Positions 45,524-55,965 of a stretch of 60,000 bases of DNA are shown piece after piece. The position numbers and the translations under genes are program-made. Source of the stretch: Tubulanus polymorphus (Eukaryota; Nemertea; Palaeonemertea; Tubulaniformes; Tubulanidae); the NCBI RefSeq assembly GCF_964204645.1, contig NC_134033.1, positions 7,538,231 to 7,598,230 of the forward strand. The letters run 5' to 3'. Below the pieces are notes generated by a model. It did no database searches. It saw only the letters and a program-made list of their open reading frames with translations, and had not been told where the DNA came from. The stretch's first letter is position 1. Each line of letters opens with the position of its first letter.

Positions 45524-48092
45524 TGAAACTCCTCCTCTTATAGATTTTTCAAATAATAGTAATTGATCTATATTTGTTAACAAATCCATTTTTTAAACTG
45601 TAAATTTTAAAAAACAATCGCATGTTAATCCTGGGCTAGAATAACAATGACAAGGATCAATATTGAAATATTTTAGGTTTACATCTCTAAACCTTTCGAA
45701 TATATCGGTTAATAATAATACATCTGATTGTAGATATGAATCTACTAATTGCCCATGATTTTCTATTTTGAAATGATTCCAAATATTCAATGTTCTATTA
45801 TATACTTCATCTTTAACATATTCATTTTTTAATTCATCATAGAATTGTTCTTTTAATAATTCAGTTATGTTAAAATCATTATGATTTTTATAGAAAGAAT
45901 ATGGAATTGCGCCTTTATATCTCATTAATTTAAAATCATCATTATTTGGGTAATGTTGTTTTAATATCTTTAATTCATCAAACTAATGATTTTGATAAGT
46001 TATCTAATGAACTATTTAAAAATCTATATGAATCTATAAATCTTAGGCAACCAAATTGGAATGATATATAATTCTCAGATGTTTTAGCTAACATTTTAAA
46101 TTTATAAGTTGGTATTTTATCTTTTGATCTATTGAAATTTAATCTTTCTATTTCATTATTGATTTCTTCTATTTTATTACATAGCTGTTTGATAAATAAA
46201 TGAGCATCATATCCTGATAGATTATGAAATATAACTGGTACGAAATTAATTTTCTTAGCTTGTAAGTTACAATTCTCATGTGCAGCACCTGTAAACTTTC
46301 CGTTCAAATGATCATGGTCTCTTACTTTTTTATCTTTATAATTAAATATCTTTTCACAATAATAACATTTATCTGCAAACTCAAATGCTTCTTTATCTTC
46401 TTCTGTCATAATTATTTCTTTATTTGTATTCAATAATTTACTAAATCTTATTTCATATTCAATTAATAGGTCACAAAAATGATTGATAACATTTTCATTT
46501 CTATAATGATAATATTCACTTTCAATTAGTTCTGGATAATCAGATTTAATATATAACCCGAAAGCAGTAGCTGATTGATGAATCTTTTTAATAGTATTTG
46601 TTTTTGTGGTTCATCTGAAAAATCATTTTCATTAGAATTTAATTTCTTTCTTTTATAATATATTTCTTTTCTATCTTGATCAGTTAGTTCTTTATGTAAT
46701 GATTCAAAATCTCCATATATTACAAATGGAACTTTACTTTTGTAATCATATTTTTTGAATTCTAATATTTGATCCTTTTCATTTGGTAAAACTAATTTAC
46801 AATAATCATGATTTTCACATAATTGTTTATGATTTAATAATGCACTTTCAGTTCTGAATTTATGTAAACATTTTCTACATAGATATATTTTATTATCAAA
46901 ATCATTTTCTGATTTGAAAAATAAATCGATTTGTTTAATCCACATATAATGATTCTCATAATATAATATATCTATAACACCATTTGAATCATAATCTTTT
47001 GATAGGTATAAAGGTTCTAATGTATAATGTTTTATATTGTTACCTTTTCTATTTAAAAGGATAATTATCTATCTTATAATTATTTTCAAATGGTTTATAA
47101 TGAGTTAATCTATAAGTATGTTTATTATAATCTTCAACTGGGTGTAAACAACTAATTATTGCCCATAGAAAACATTTATCATCTTCATTTTGTACATTTA
47201 TAACAGCATTAGTTTTAAATGGTAATTTGATATAACTCGATGCTTCAATATCTGGTTCTTTATAATATGATACATTATTATCATATATTGGTTTCGATTT
47301 AGTTAACTTATTATATTTTGTGTTATAAACATGTTAAGTCATAAATATTATTTCATCAAATATTAAACCAGATCCTTCAAAATATTTCTCTTCTATTTTA
47401 GTTTTTACTTCATTATAACATTTATCTAATTTATCATCTATATGTTGTTTTGAAATAATATGTTGTGAATGAGAATTTATATTATATATTGGTTTATCTT
47501 CAGATTTTATAAACTTTACTTTAGAAGATATACTAATTTTAGGGTATTCAACATCAGTAATTATTTTTATAATATTTTTCATATTTTCTAAATGTTTTTT
47601 ATTTTCTTCTAATGTTTTTCCTTTATGAAATTTAAACTCGATAGCTGCTGGGCCAATATCACTTTTAAATGCTTCGGTTATCTCTATATCTTTTTTATTA
47701 TCTAATGAATTAATATAATTTCTTACATCTTCCATGTATGGTCTTTTATTGTTTAATTTATTTCTTATTCTTTTAATTGTCTTATAATTCTTATCGTTAT
47801 CATTATCAAAATAATCCTCACCTAAAATATCATTATTCATATTTCTAATATGACTTTTAGATTTTAAATGTTCTTTATAATATCTTTTATCACTGAATGA
47901 TTGATTACATGTATCACATTTGTATGTTTCTTTTTCATTCTTTAATTCATCTAATTTAGTTTCTAATATATCATCTTTATATTCTAATTTCAATTTATTC
48001 TCTAAATGTGTTTTAGTTTTATTGTGTCTTGATTTTTGGGATTTATCTATATTGATATTACACGTTGGACAGTAGTACTTATTTGCTTCCAT
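45524..48092 (-). pseudogene. Second DNA polymerase paralogue (pol2), N-terminal half
   Basis: Starts at ATG 48,090-48,092. It has two fingers (YYCPTCNINIDKSQKSRHNK; YKCDTCNQSFSDKRYYKEHL), PYMEDVRNYINSL, NEDDKCFLWAIISCLHP, a C2H2-like CRKCLHKF...HKQLC, Exo I VIYGDFESLHKEL, CYYCEKIF...VRDHDHLNGKFTGAAHENC, Exo II HNLSGYDAHLF, and Exo III SYLQSDVLLLTDIF. It is cut off after LLFEKSIRGGVS. Breaks: a stop after EIIFMT near 47,334 and frame changes near 47,055, 46,610, 45,960 and 45,600. It resembles pol1 throughout but is clearly diverged, so it is a separate polymerase lineage. The region carrying the DANNLYGWAM motif is missing between this half and the one at 48,500. Confidence 0.85.
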
Positions 48093-48499
48093 TTTAATAC
48101 TAAATTTTTTTTTTAAATTGATTTTAGAAGTTCAATGATTTAAAAACGTATTATTTCAATCACACTTTACTAACACTTTTAATGTTTAAAAATCTAACTC
48201 ATACAAATATAAATATTGAAATAATGTTTAAAATATATCTATATATCTATTCTATAAGAGCTTGTTAATTACTCGTTACTTTTATATTGAATAATCTATC
48301 AATTTATATGTTATTCATATGTATAAATATTTTAAGAGTAATAGGGGTTTAGTTGGTTCAGGTTAAAGGTTGAATGGTCGAGTTCATTAAAAAATAAATA
48401 TTAAAAGGAATTTAAAACTATAATATATTTTCATAGCCGTGTGTATTTTAGTTAAATAATAGAATAATTATTATTATTTGAATATATTTGATTATATGA
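48093..48499. other. AT-rich centre between the diverging pol2 halves
   Basis: Very AT-rich with no frame. It may hold the original 5' flank or promoter of pol2 and an inversion breakpoint. A GC-richer word AGGGGTTTAGTTGGTTCAGG occurs near 48,343. No inverted repeat between its two sides was seen. Confidence 0.4.
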
Positions 48500-49756
48500 A
48501 TTTGTGTGTTGTAAATAAATCAATTGGTGCGGAATTCTAGATATTGCAGATGATTCAGATAGTGGTTACTTCTTTGTTGTAGATTTAGAATATCCTGAAC
48601 ATATTAAATTTAAATCTAGAAATCTATCATACTGTCCCGAACATAAAACTGTAACTCATGAAGAATTATCAAATTACCAAAAAAGAATTAAACCCGAAAA
48701 TCATATTCATACAGAAAAGTTAATGGTAACTCAAGAAGATAAAAAATATAATTATGTAGTACATTATAGAATGTTAAAGTTTTATCTAAAACAAGGAATG
48801 GTTCTAAAGAAAGTACATAGATATATTTCATTTAGTCAATATAAATGGTTAGAAAAATATATAGATTTTAACACCAAACAGAGAACTAAAGCTAAAACTG
48901 ATTTCGAGAAAGATTTCTTCAAGTTAATGAACAATGCATTCTATGGTAAGACTTGTGAAAACATTAGAAATAGAAATGATATTGAGTTAGTTAGTAATGG
49001 TAAAAGGATAAGGCATTTACAATCATACCTAAGTTTTTAGGTAACAGAATATTTGATGAAAATTTAGCTGCAGTTAAAATGAGAAGAACATCAATGAAAC
49101 TTAATAAACCAATCTATGTTGGTGCTTCAGTTTTAGAAATATCAAAGCTATTAATGTATGAATTCTATTATAACGTATTACAACCTCATTTTGGAGAAAA
49201 ACATATAGAAATCTTATATTTTGATATTGACAGTTTCATATTAAAGATAAAAACTAATAACATAACAGATGATTTAAAAACATTAAAACATCATTTTGAT
49301 TTCAGTAATTATCCTAAAGATCATGAATTGTTTAGCAATGATAATAAAAAGCGACCCGGTAAATTCAAAGATGAATTAGGTGGTGAAGAAATGATAGAGT
49401 TCATTGGTATTAGATCCAAAATGTATTAATATAAAACTAAAGAACATGAAGCTAAAAAGTTAAAAGGAATAACCAAAAGTGTAGTAGAAAAGAATATTCA
49501 TTTCAAAGATTACATCAATTGTATATTCAAAGAAGAAGTTAGAAACCATAAGATGAGATGTTTAAGATCTGAAGATCATGAAATGTTTATTGAAGAGATA
49601 GAAAAGATAAGTCTAAACCCATTTGATGATAAAAGATATATTTTAGATGATGGAATTCACACAGTTGCGTATGTTTGCAATTTAGATGAATACTTAAAAT
49701 TTAAAAGAGAAGAAACAAAAGAGAATGAGGTTATGAAAAGAATTCTAACGTGTTAA
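48500..49756 (+). pseudogene. Second DNA polymerase paralogue (pol2), C-terminal half, intein-free
   Basis: Begins in the finger/palm region (SGYFFVVDLEYPEHIKFKSR). It continues through KYNYVVHYRMLKFYLKQGM, PolB motif KLMNNAFYGKTCENIRNRND, then RTSMKLNKPIYVGASVLEIS and PolC motif ILYFDIDSFILKI at 49,217-49,234, with no intein between FD and IDS. The thumb region follows (HHFDFSNYPKDHELFS; LGGEEMIEFIGIRSKMY). Breaks: frameshift near 49,030 (after LQSYLSF) and a TAA at about 49,427-49,429. The end (DDGIHTVAYVCNLDEYLKF...) is longer than in the fragment at 30,316. PolC has Ile where Thr is usual. Gene X follows 29 bp downstream. Confidence 0.85.
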
Positions 49757-49785
49757 TCAAATTTTAATAAAAATATGTATTATAA

Positions 49786-50139
49786 ATGGAGAGTAAACAA
49801 GCAAACAGTGAGAACAACAAATTATTTCTAGATAGAATAAAAGATACTTCAAATGTCAAATCAGTAGATTATAAATTTAAGAAGTTAAAAGAATTAACAA
49901 TCCATAAGAAATATCTAATTACAAATATTGATACAGTTACTAACAAATATGGAGATAAATTAGTTATACACTTAGAATATGAAGGATTAAAAGGAAATAC
50001 ATATAAATTCAGAACATATTTACCGGATAGATTTCATAGATTATCAAGTGAAGATTTAGAAGAATTATGTTCTGGGGATTTCTATTTCGTATACAAAGGT
50101 AAGAATGAAAAAGGGCATCATGAAATAGATTTCGAATAA
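49786..50139 (+). CDS. Gene X, small virus-like protein of unknown function
   Basis: An intact 117-residue frame from ATG to TAA. It has a charged N-terminus, then FKKLKELTIHKKYLITNIDT, TNKYGDKLVIHLEYEG, FRTYLPDRFHRLSSEDLEEL and DFYFVYKGKNEKGHHEIDFE. The pattern LxxxxKYxIxxxxxVxTKYGxxLVxxLE...LPxRF recalls short proteins found beside mobile polymerase genes in several invertebrates. A beta-rich nucleic-acid-binding fold is imaginable but unproven. It sits between pol2 (29 bp upstream) and the structural-like gene (17 bp downstream), in a compact co-oriented block. It is the only frame of the block that looks undamaged. Confidence 0.6.
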   Translation: MESKQANSENNKLFLDRIKDTSNVKSVDYKFKKLKELTIHKKYLITNIDTVTNKYGDKLVIHLEYEGLKGNTYKFRTYLPDRFHRLSSEDLEELCSGDFYFVYKGKNEKGHHEIDFE

Positions 50140-50156
50140 GAAAATATGTAAAATAA

Positions 50157-50725
50157 ATGGCGGAATTAAAAGAATACAGAATATTGGTTGATTCTGGAAG
50201 ACTTACAAATTATAAATCTTATAATTTACTAGTACAATTAGATAGAGAATTTAATTAGATAGTGTTGATTTAAAATTAGTTAATATAAGTTTATGTAATT
50301 CTTTTTATAATATATCGGGTAAATCTATTGAACATAGATTGTTTATGATTTTTGATAGAAATGCCGATAAATGGTATCATATATTTATAAGACCAGGATT
50401 ATATAATTTAGAAACATTAGCGCAAGAAATTAATAGAAGAGCTAGGGCAAAAATGGGCGCGGCTGCTGGATTTGTAATTAAATTTTTAAAAAGTGATATC
50501 AATAATAAAGTAAGAATAAAGTTAGATAAAGATGAACAACATAAATTTTTAGTTAAAAAACCTATGGCTAAACTGTTAGGAATTAATCTAGATAAACTTT
50601 ATTCAAATGTTGACATTGCACCAAACTTAATACCTTACACGCAAGTCATTGGAAAAGTTGGCTTTCAGATCAGAGGACGAGATGACGAGACACCACTCAT
50701 CACCACAAGTAATTTTTTTCCCTAA
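50157..50725 (+). pseudogene. Putative minor structural protein, right copy
   Basis: ATG at 50,157; 33 codons (MAELKEYRILVDSGRLTNYK...) run to TAG at 50,256-50,258. The frame from 50,255 then continues to 50,725 with VDLKLVNISLCNSFYNISGK, DKWYHIFIRPGLYNLETLAQ, EINRRARAKMGAAAG, KLLGINLDKLYSNVDIAPNL and VGFQIRGRDDETPLITTSN. The pattern of YN-I, a G-x-Y-x-x-E-x-L-x-x-x-I block and a later LLG(F/I) recalls an unnamed protein family common beside such polymerases, possibly a jelly-roll-like capsid accessory (inference). The same frameshift is present in the left arm, so it predates the palindrome or is tolerated. The stop lies 3 bp before the pol1 start. Confidence 0.45.
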
Positions 50726-50728
50726 TAA

Positions 50729-53700
50729 ATGGGGGAGAATGAACACCAGCCAGAAAACAATAATGTTAATAAAGATCAATATTATTGCACAGATTGTAAA
50801 AAATACGTCGATACATCTAATAAAACACGACATGAAAAAACTGCAAATCATATAAAAAATGTAATAGATTTTGAAACTCCAGAAAATTCCAATGAAAGAA
50901 AAGAAAGATTAGAAAATATGAATGTGGATGAAATAAAATGTGAAGTTTGTAATGAATTTATAGTAAAAAGGAATTATAATAGACATCTCGAATCACAAAA
51001 ACACCATCAAAATTTGAGTAATAATGTTTTAGGAAAAGATTATTTTGATGATAAACCTCAAAAAGTAAAAAAGCCAACTTCAAAAACTAAATCCATTTCA
51101 AATAAACCTTACATGGAAAATGTTAGAAATTATATTGATTCACTAGAAATAAAAGATACTATTGAAATTTTAGAAACATTACATAGTAAAATTGGTCCTG
51201 CAGCTATTATATTTAGATTTTTTAAAGGAACAACAATAGAAGATTATAGTACATTTAATGAAATAATAGAAAAAATACTAGATTTGATAACAGATGTTGA
51301 ATATCCAAAAATTAGTATCTCTGGGAAAGTAAGTTTTATAAAGTCAGAAGAAAAAATGAATTATAATATTCAAACACACTCTAAAGAAATAATTTCAAAA
51401 ACACAAATAAAAGAGAAGTTAGAAAAAATATTTAATGAATTTAAACGTCATATTGAAGAAAGATATTTTGAGGGTTCTGGCTTAACATTGAATGAAATTA
51501 TATATTTAGATTTAAATGTTTATAATACAAAAAGAAATAAAACATCAAAAAGTAAAACAATGTTTGAAAATGATTCAAACTTTACAACAGAAAAGGATAT
51601 TAAAGCATCATCTTATATTAAATTACCATTTACAACAAAAGCAGTAATAAATGTTCAAAATGAAGATAATAAATGTTTTCTATGGTCAATTATTAGTTGC
51701 TTACATCCAACACAGGAAAATGTTTGTAAAATAACAGATTATCGGAAATATGAAACATTATATAAAATTGATCAATATCCAGTAACTATAAAAATGATTT
51801 CTAAAATAGAAAAATTTAATAATTTAAAAATAAACGTATTCGAATTAATGCAATTACCAAAGACAAAAGGTGAAAATATTAAAGATTATACATTGGAAGC
51901 TTTATATTTAACAGAATATTATGATGATGAAAATGCTATAGATTTGTTATATTACAAAAAAGATGAACATGAACATTATATGTGGTTAAAACAAATTGAT
52001 TTATTCTTTAGAACAGAAAGTGATCATCATCATAAAATTTATCTATGTAGAAAATGTTTATCTAAATTTATGACTGAGAATACATTATTAAAACATAAAG
52101 AATTATGTGATAATAAAGATTTTTGCAAATTAATAATGCCAACAGAAAAAGATTATAAATTGAAATTTACTAATCATAAATTTAAGAATATTGTTCCATT
52201 TGTAATTTATGGAGATTTTGAATCGTTGAATAAAGAATTAACTGATCAAGATAGAAAAGAAATATATAACAAAAAGCAATTATTAAAATCAATGGATAAA
52301 GGAAATGAATTAAATGAAGACACAATACAAGACCCACCAATTATAAATACAATTAAAAAAGTTCATCAAAGAGCTGCTGTTTTTGGAATTTATATAAAAT
52401 CAAATTATCCCGAATTATATGAAAGTCAATATATTTCTTTTAGAGGTGAAAATGTAGTTAATGATTTTTGTGATAAAATGATTGAATTAGAAAGTGATTT
52501 TGCAAAATTATTAAACAAAAATAAAAGAATAGTTATGACAAAAGAAGATGAAATTGATTTTAATTATGCAACTCATTGTTGTTATTGTGAAAAACGTTTT
52601 TATTCATTTGATAAAAAAGTTAGAGATCATGATCATTTAAATTCAAAATATCGTGGAGCTGCTCATGAAGATTGCAATTTACAAGCTAAGAAAGTTAATT
52701 TCGTACCAATATTATTTCATAATTTATCAGGCTATGATACCCATCTATTTATAAAACAATTATCGGGACAATTGGGCGCAATTAATCAAGAAATAGAAGA
52801 ATATAATGCTATGAATGGTGTAAATGTAAGAAAATATGATTTTAAACTATTAGCTAAAACATCTGAAAATTATATTTCATTTCAATTTGGTTGCATTAGA
52901 TTTTTAGATTCTTATAGATTTCTAGCAAGTTCATTAGATAATTTATCAAAAAGTTTAGTTGATAATGATTTTGTTATAACTCGATATTATTATCCAAATG
53001 AACAAGATTTTAAATTATTGAGATATAAAGGTGCAATTCCTTATTCATTTTATAAAACACACAATGATTTTAATGTAACAGAATTATTAAAAGATCAATT
53101 TTATGATCAATTAAAAGAGGAGTATGTGAAAGACGAAGTGTTTAATAGAACATTAAATATTTGGAACCATTTTAAGATGAAAAATCATGGTAAATTAGTT
53201 GATTTATATTTAAAATCAGATGTTATGATATTGGCTGACATATTTGAAAAATTTAGAGAAGTTAATTTGAATCATTTTAATGTTGATCCTTGTTATTGCT
53301 ACTCTAGTCCTGGTTTAACCTGGCAATATGGTTTAAAATATACAAATGTAGAATTAGATTTATTAAAAGAACCAGATATGGTTTTATTATTTGAAAAATC
53401 AATTAGAGGTGGAATTAGTGGTGTTATGGGAGATAGGTATTTTAAAGCAAATGATGAATACAAATTATTATATATTGACGCCAATAATTTATATGGCTGG
53501 GCAATGATGCAACCCCAACCATATAAAAATTTTATATTAACAGAAGTTGAAAATGATTATAAAACTAATTGGGAAAGCGCAATTATGAGTTTAGAAGACG
53601 AAGCTCCAATTGGTTATTTCCTTGTAGTTGATTTAGAATATCCTGAAAATATAAAGTTTAAAACAAGAAACTTACCTTATTGCCCAGAACATTTAACTGT

Positions 53701-54270
53701 AGATGATAGTTATTTAAGTGAATACCAGAAGAAAATAAAACCGAAAGATCATGTTTTTACAGAAAAATTAATACTTACTCAAAATAATAAATACAATTAT
53801 ATTGTTCATTATAGAATGTTAAAATTTTATCTAAAACAAGGAATGAAATTAAAGAAAGTACATAGATATATCGAATTTAATCAATCGAAGTGGTTAGAAA
53901 AATATATAGATTTCAATACTCAACAGAGAACAATATCAAAAACAGATTTTGAAAAAGATTTCTTCAAATTAATGAATAATAGTTTTTATGGTAAAACATG
54001 TGAAATATTAGAAATAGAAATGATATTGAATTAGTAAATAATTCTGAACGATTAAGACATTTACAATCAAGTCCTAGACATTTAGGAAATAAAAGATTTG
54101 AAGATTATTTAACAGCAGTTAAATTAAAAAGAACGTCAATGAAATTTAATAAACCTATATTCATTGGTTCAACTGTTTTAGAAGTATCAAAATTATTAAT
54201 GTATGATTTTTATTATAATGTTTTACAACCACTTTTTGGGGAAAAGCATATTGAAATATTATATTTTGAT
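50729..54270 (+). pseudogene. Protein-primed family B DNA polymerase, pol1 right copy
   Basis: The main frame is 1,101 codons. Domains by residue: fingers at 18-42 (C-x2-C-x11-H-x5-H) and 69-93; NEDNKCFLWSIISCLHP near 310-325; CRKCLSKF...HKELC near 440-461; Exo I VIYGDFESLNKEL near 490; CCYCEKRF...VRDHDHL...GAAHEDCN near 617-650 (endonuclease-VII-like); Exo II HNLSGYDTHLF near 664; Exo III YLKSDVMILADIF near 826; PolA YIDANNLYGWAM near 915; PolB KLMNNSFYGKTCE near 1,080. A one-base loss in an A run at about 54,002 breaks the frame. The rest (RTSMKFNKPIFIGSTVLEVS, ILYFD) continues to the intein site at 54,270. This enzyme type copies linear genomes from a protein primer, as in Polintons and adintoviruses. 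Confidence 0.92.
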
Positions 54271-55166
54271 TCTGTAACAGCTGACACCCCAATATTATTA
54301 AAATGTAATGATAAAATATTGATAAGAAGAATTTCAGAAATAATTCCAAAACAAAATGAATGTTATATTTCATATGGTGAAAAAGAATCAATACAAATAA
54401 ATGGATTAATGGATGTATGGACAAGAAATGGATGGAAAAAATTAAAGAATATTATTAAGCATAAAACAAATAAGAAAATCTATAGAGTTAGAACTAAATT
54501 AGGGTTCGTTGATGTTACAGAAGATCATAGTTTAATTAAACGAAATGGTGATGAAATAAAACCAACTGATATTGGAGACGAATTATTACATAAAAGATTT
54601 TTCCAAAGAATGAATCATATGTCATTTGATGAAATAATTGATAATATTTATAACATAGAACCCGAAACATTAGAAGAAAAAGAATATTTTATCAAAGGAT
54701 TTTTCATGGGAGATGGTTCAGCAGGTGTGTATAATTATGTTTGGGGTAATAAATATTGCTGGTATTTATGCAATCAAGACTTAAAATTATTAGAAAGAAT
54801 TAAGAAATTCTCTGAAGAAGTTTATTCACATAAAACATTCAAAATCATAGATGTTATGAAATCATCGCAATGTTATAGAATACATGTGAATAATCCTAAA
54901 GATTTTGCTATAAAATATGATGACGAATTCTATATTCATGCAATAGTGAAAAGTAAAAGTAAAAGTAATAGTTGTTCCAGATAATGTATTAAATGCAAAA
55001 AAATAATTTAAGAAAGTGGTTCTTCATTGGATTCTATGCCGCAGATGGCACTAAAAAATTTACAAAGGATAAAAAGATAACCTTTGCACAGAAAGGAAAA
55101 GTTGCTATATCAGGATTAAATATATTATGCAGTTCATTAGGATTTAATATGAATATAGAAATATAG
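54271..55166 (+). pseudogene. Intein (LAGLIDADG type) in the pol-c site, right arm, C-terminally truncated
   Basis: Ser1 at 54,271-54,273 begins block A, SVTADTPILLKCNDK, directly after polymerase YFD. Block B is LGFVDVTEDHSLIKRN. The homing endonuclease has LAGLIDADG motif 1, EYFIKGFFMGDGSAG (about 54,685-54,726), and motif 2, WFFIGFYAADGTKK (about 55,015-55,056). Frame breaks occur near 54,950 and at an A run near 55,000, and TAG at 55,164-55,166 ends it where LINE sequence starts. Blocks F/G are not in this arm. Splicing would need Ser1, block B His, a terminal Asn and a +1 Thr; the last two are seen only at 30,765-30,770. Related inteins are known at this site in archaeal and giant-virus polymerases. 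Confidence 0.88.
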
Positions 55167-55640
55167 CTGCAAAGCAGCGATAACGGGTTTTCTGCACAGT
55201 CTTTGAATCCTGTTCAATGGTTAACACAGTTTTATAAGAGGAAGCTCGACAGACAGTCAATTAGACCTTCTTGAAACCATGGACAACTGGACTTGATGTC
55301 CTATTTGACTCTGGAAAATCGACTGTTAGGCGATAATTACTCTTTATGATTTCGACAAAGCATTTGATAAGGTACAACATCAGCCATTACTAAACAAGGC
55401 TATTAGGAAACAGTATCAATGATAGGTTGCCGAAATGGCTCAGCATTATATCTGAACGAAAACTTGTAGCCGAAATCAACGGAACGCCTCATCTTGGAAT
55501 AAGTCGGTCTAACTAGTGGAGTCACGCAAGGTAGTATCCTAAGTCGTCTTCTAATGTCCTGACAAATGACATACACAGTAATCCAAAATATACCAGACCG
55601 AGTAAATTTCCAAAACGACCTTACCACACTGTTCGACCAA
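55167..55640 (+). pseudogene. Non-LTR retrotransposon RT fragment, right arm
   Basis: The plus strand has LINE RT words in shifting frames: SSLLETMD-like sequence near 55,260, YDFDKAFDKVQHQPLLNKA from 55,345 (RT block A with the catalytic Asp), NDRLPKWLS near 55,420, and TSGVTQGSIL from 55,512 (RT block B). At least three stops or frameshifts. It has an abrupt left border in the intein (hairpin GCTGC-AAA-GCAGC at the join) and merges into satellite at about 55,640. Inactive relic. Confidence 0.65.
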
Positions 55641-55965
55641 AAAACTTAATGTTCCGATAAAACCACGGGGACAAAACCAAAATTATGAATTGTCGCCGGT
55701 GACAAAACCAAAATAATGAATTGTCACGGGCGACAAAACAAAAATAATGAATTGTCGAGGGCGATAAAACCAAAATAATGAATTGTCGCGGGCGATAAAA
55801 CCACAAATAATGAATTGTCGCGGGCGTTAAAACCAAAATATTGAATTGTCGCGGCGATAAAACCAAAATAATGAATTGTCGCGGACGACAAAAACAAAAT
55901 ATTGAATTGTTGCGTGCAACAAAACCAGAATAATGAATTGTCGCGGGCGACAAAACCAAACTAGG
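55641..55965 (-). repeat. 31-bp satellite array, right arm, mirror of array 5
   Basis: Reverse complement of 39,516-39,840 with the same rare variants (TTGTTGCGTGCAACAAAAC), confirming that the inverted repeat extends beyond the genes. Confidence 0.9.

Larger units (their letters stand above)
49952..55965 (+). repeat. Right arm of the large inverted repeat (core part)
   Basis: Partner of 39,516-45,523. The non-palindromic centre (45,524-49,951) holds the two halves of pol2. Scattered substitutions and private breaks distinguish the arms. Confidence 0.92.
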
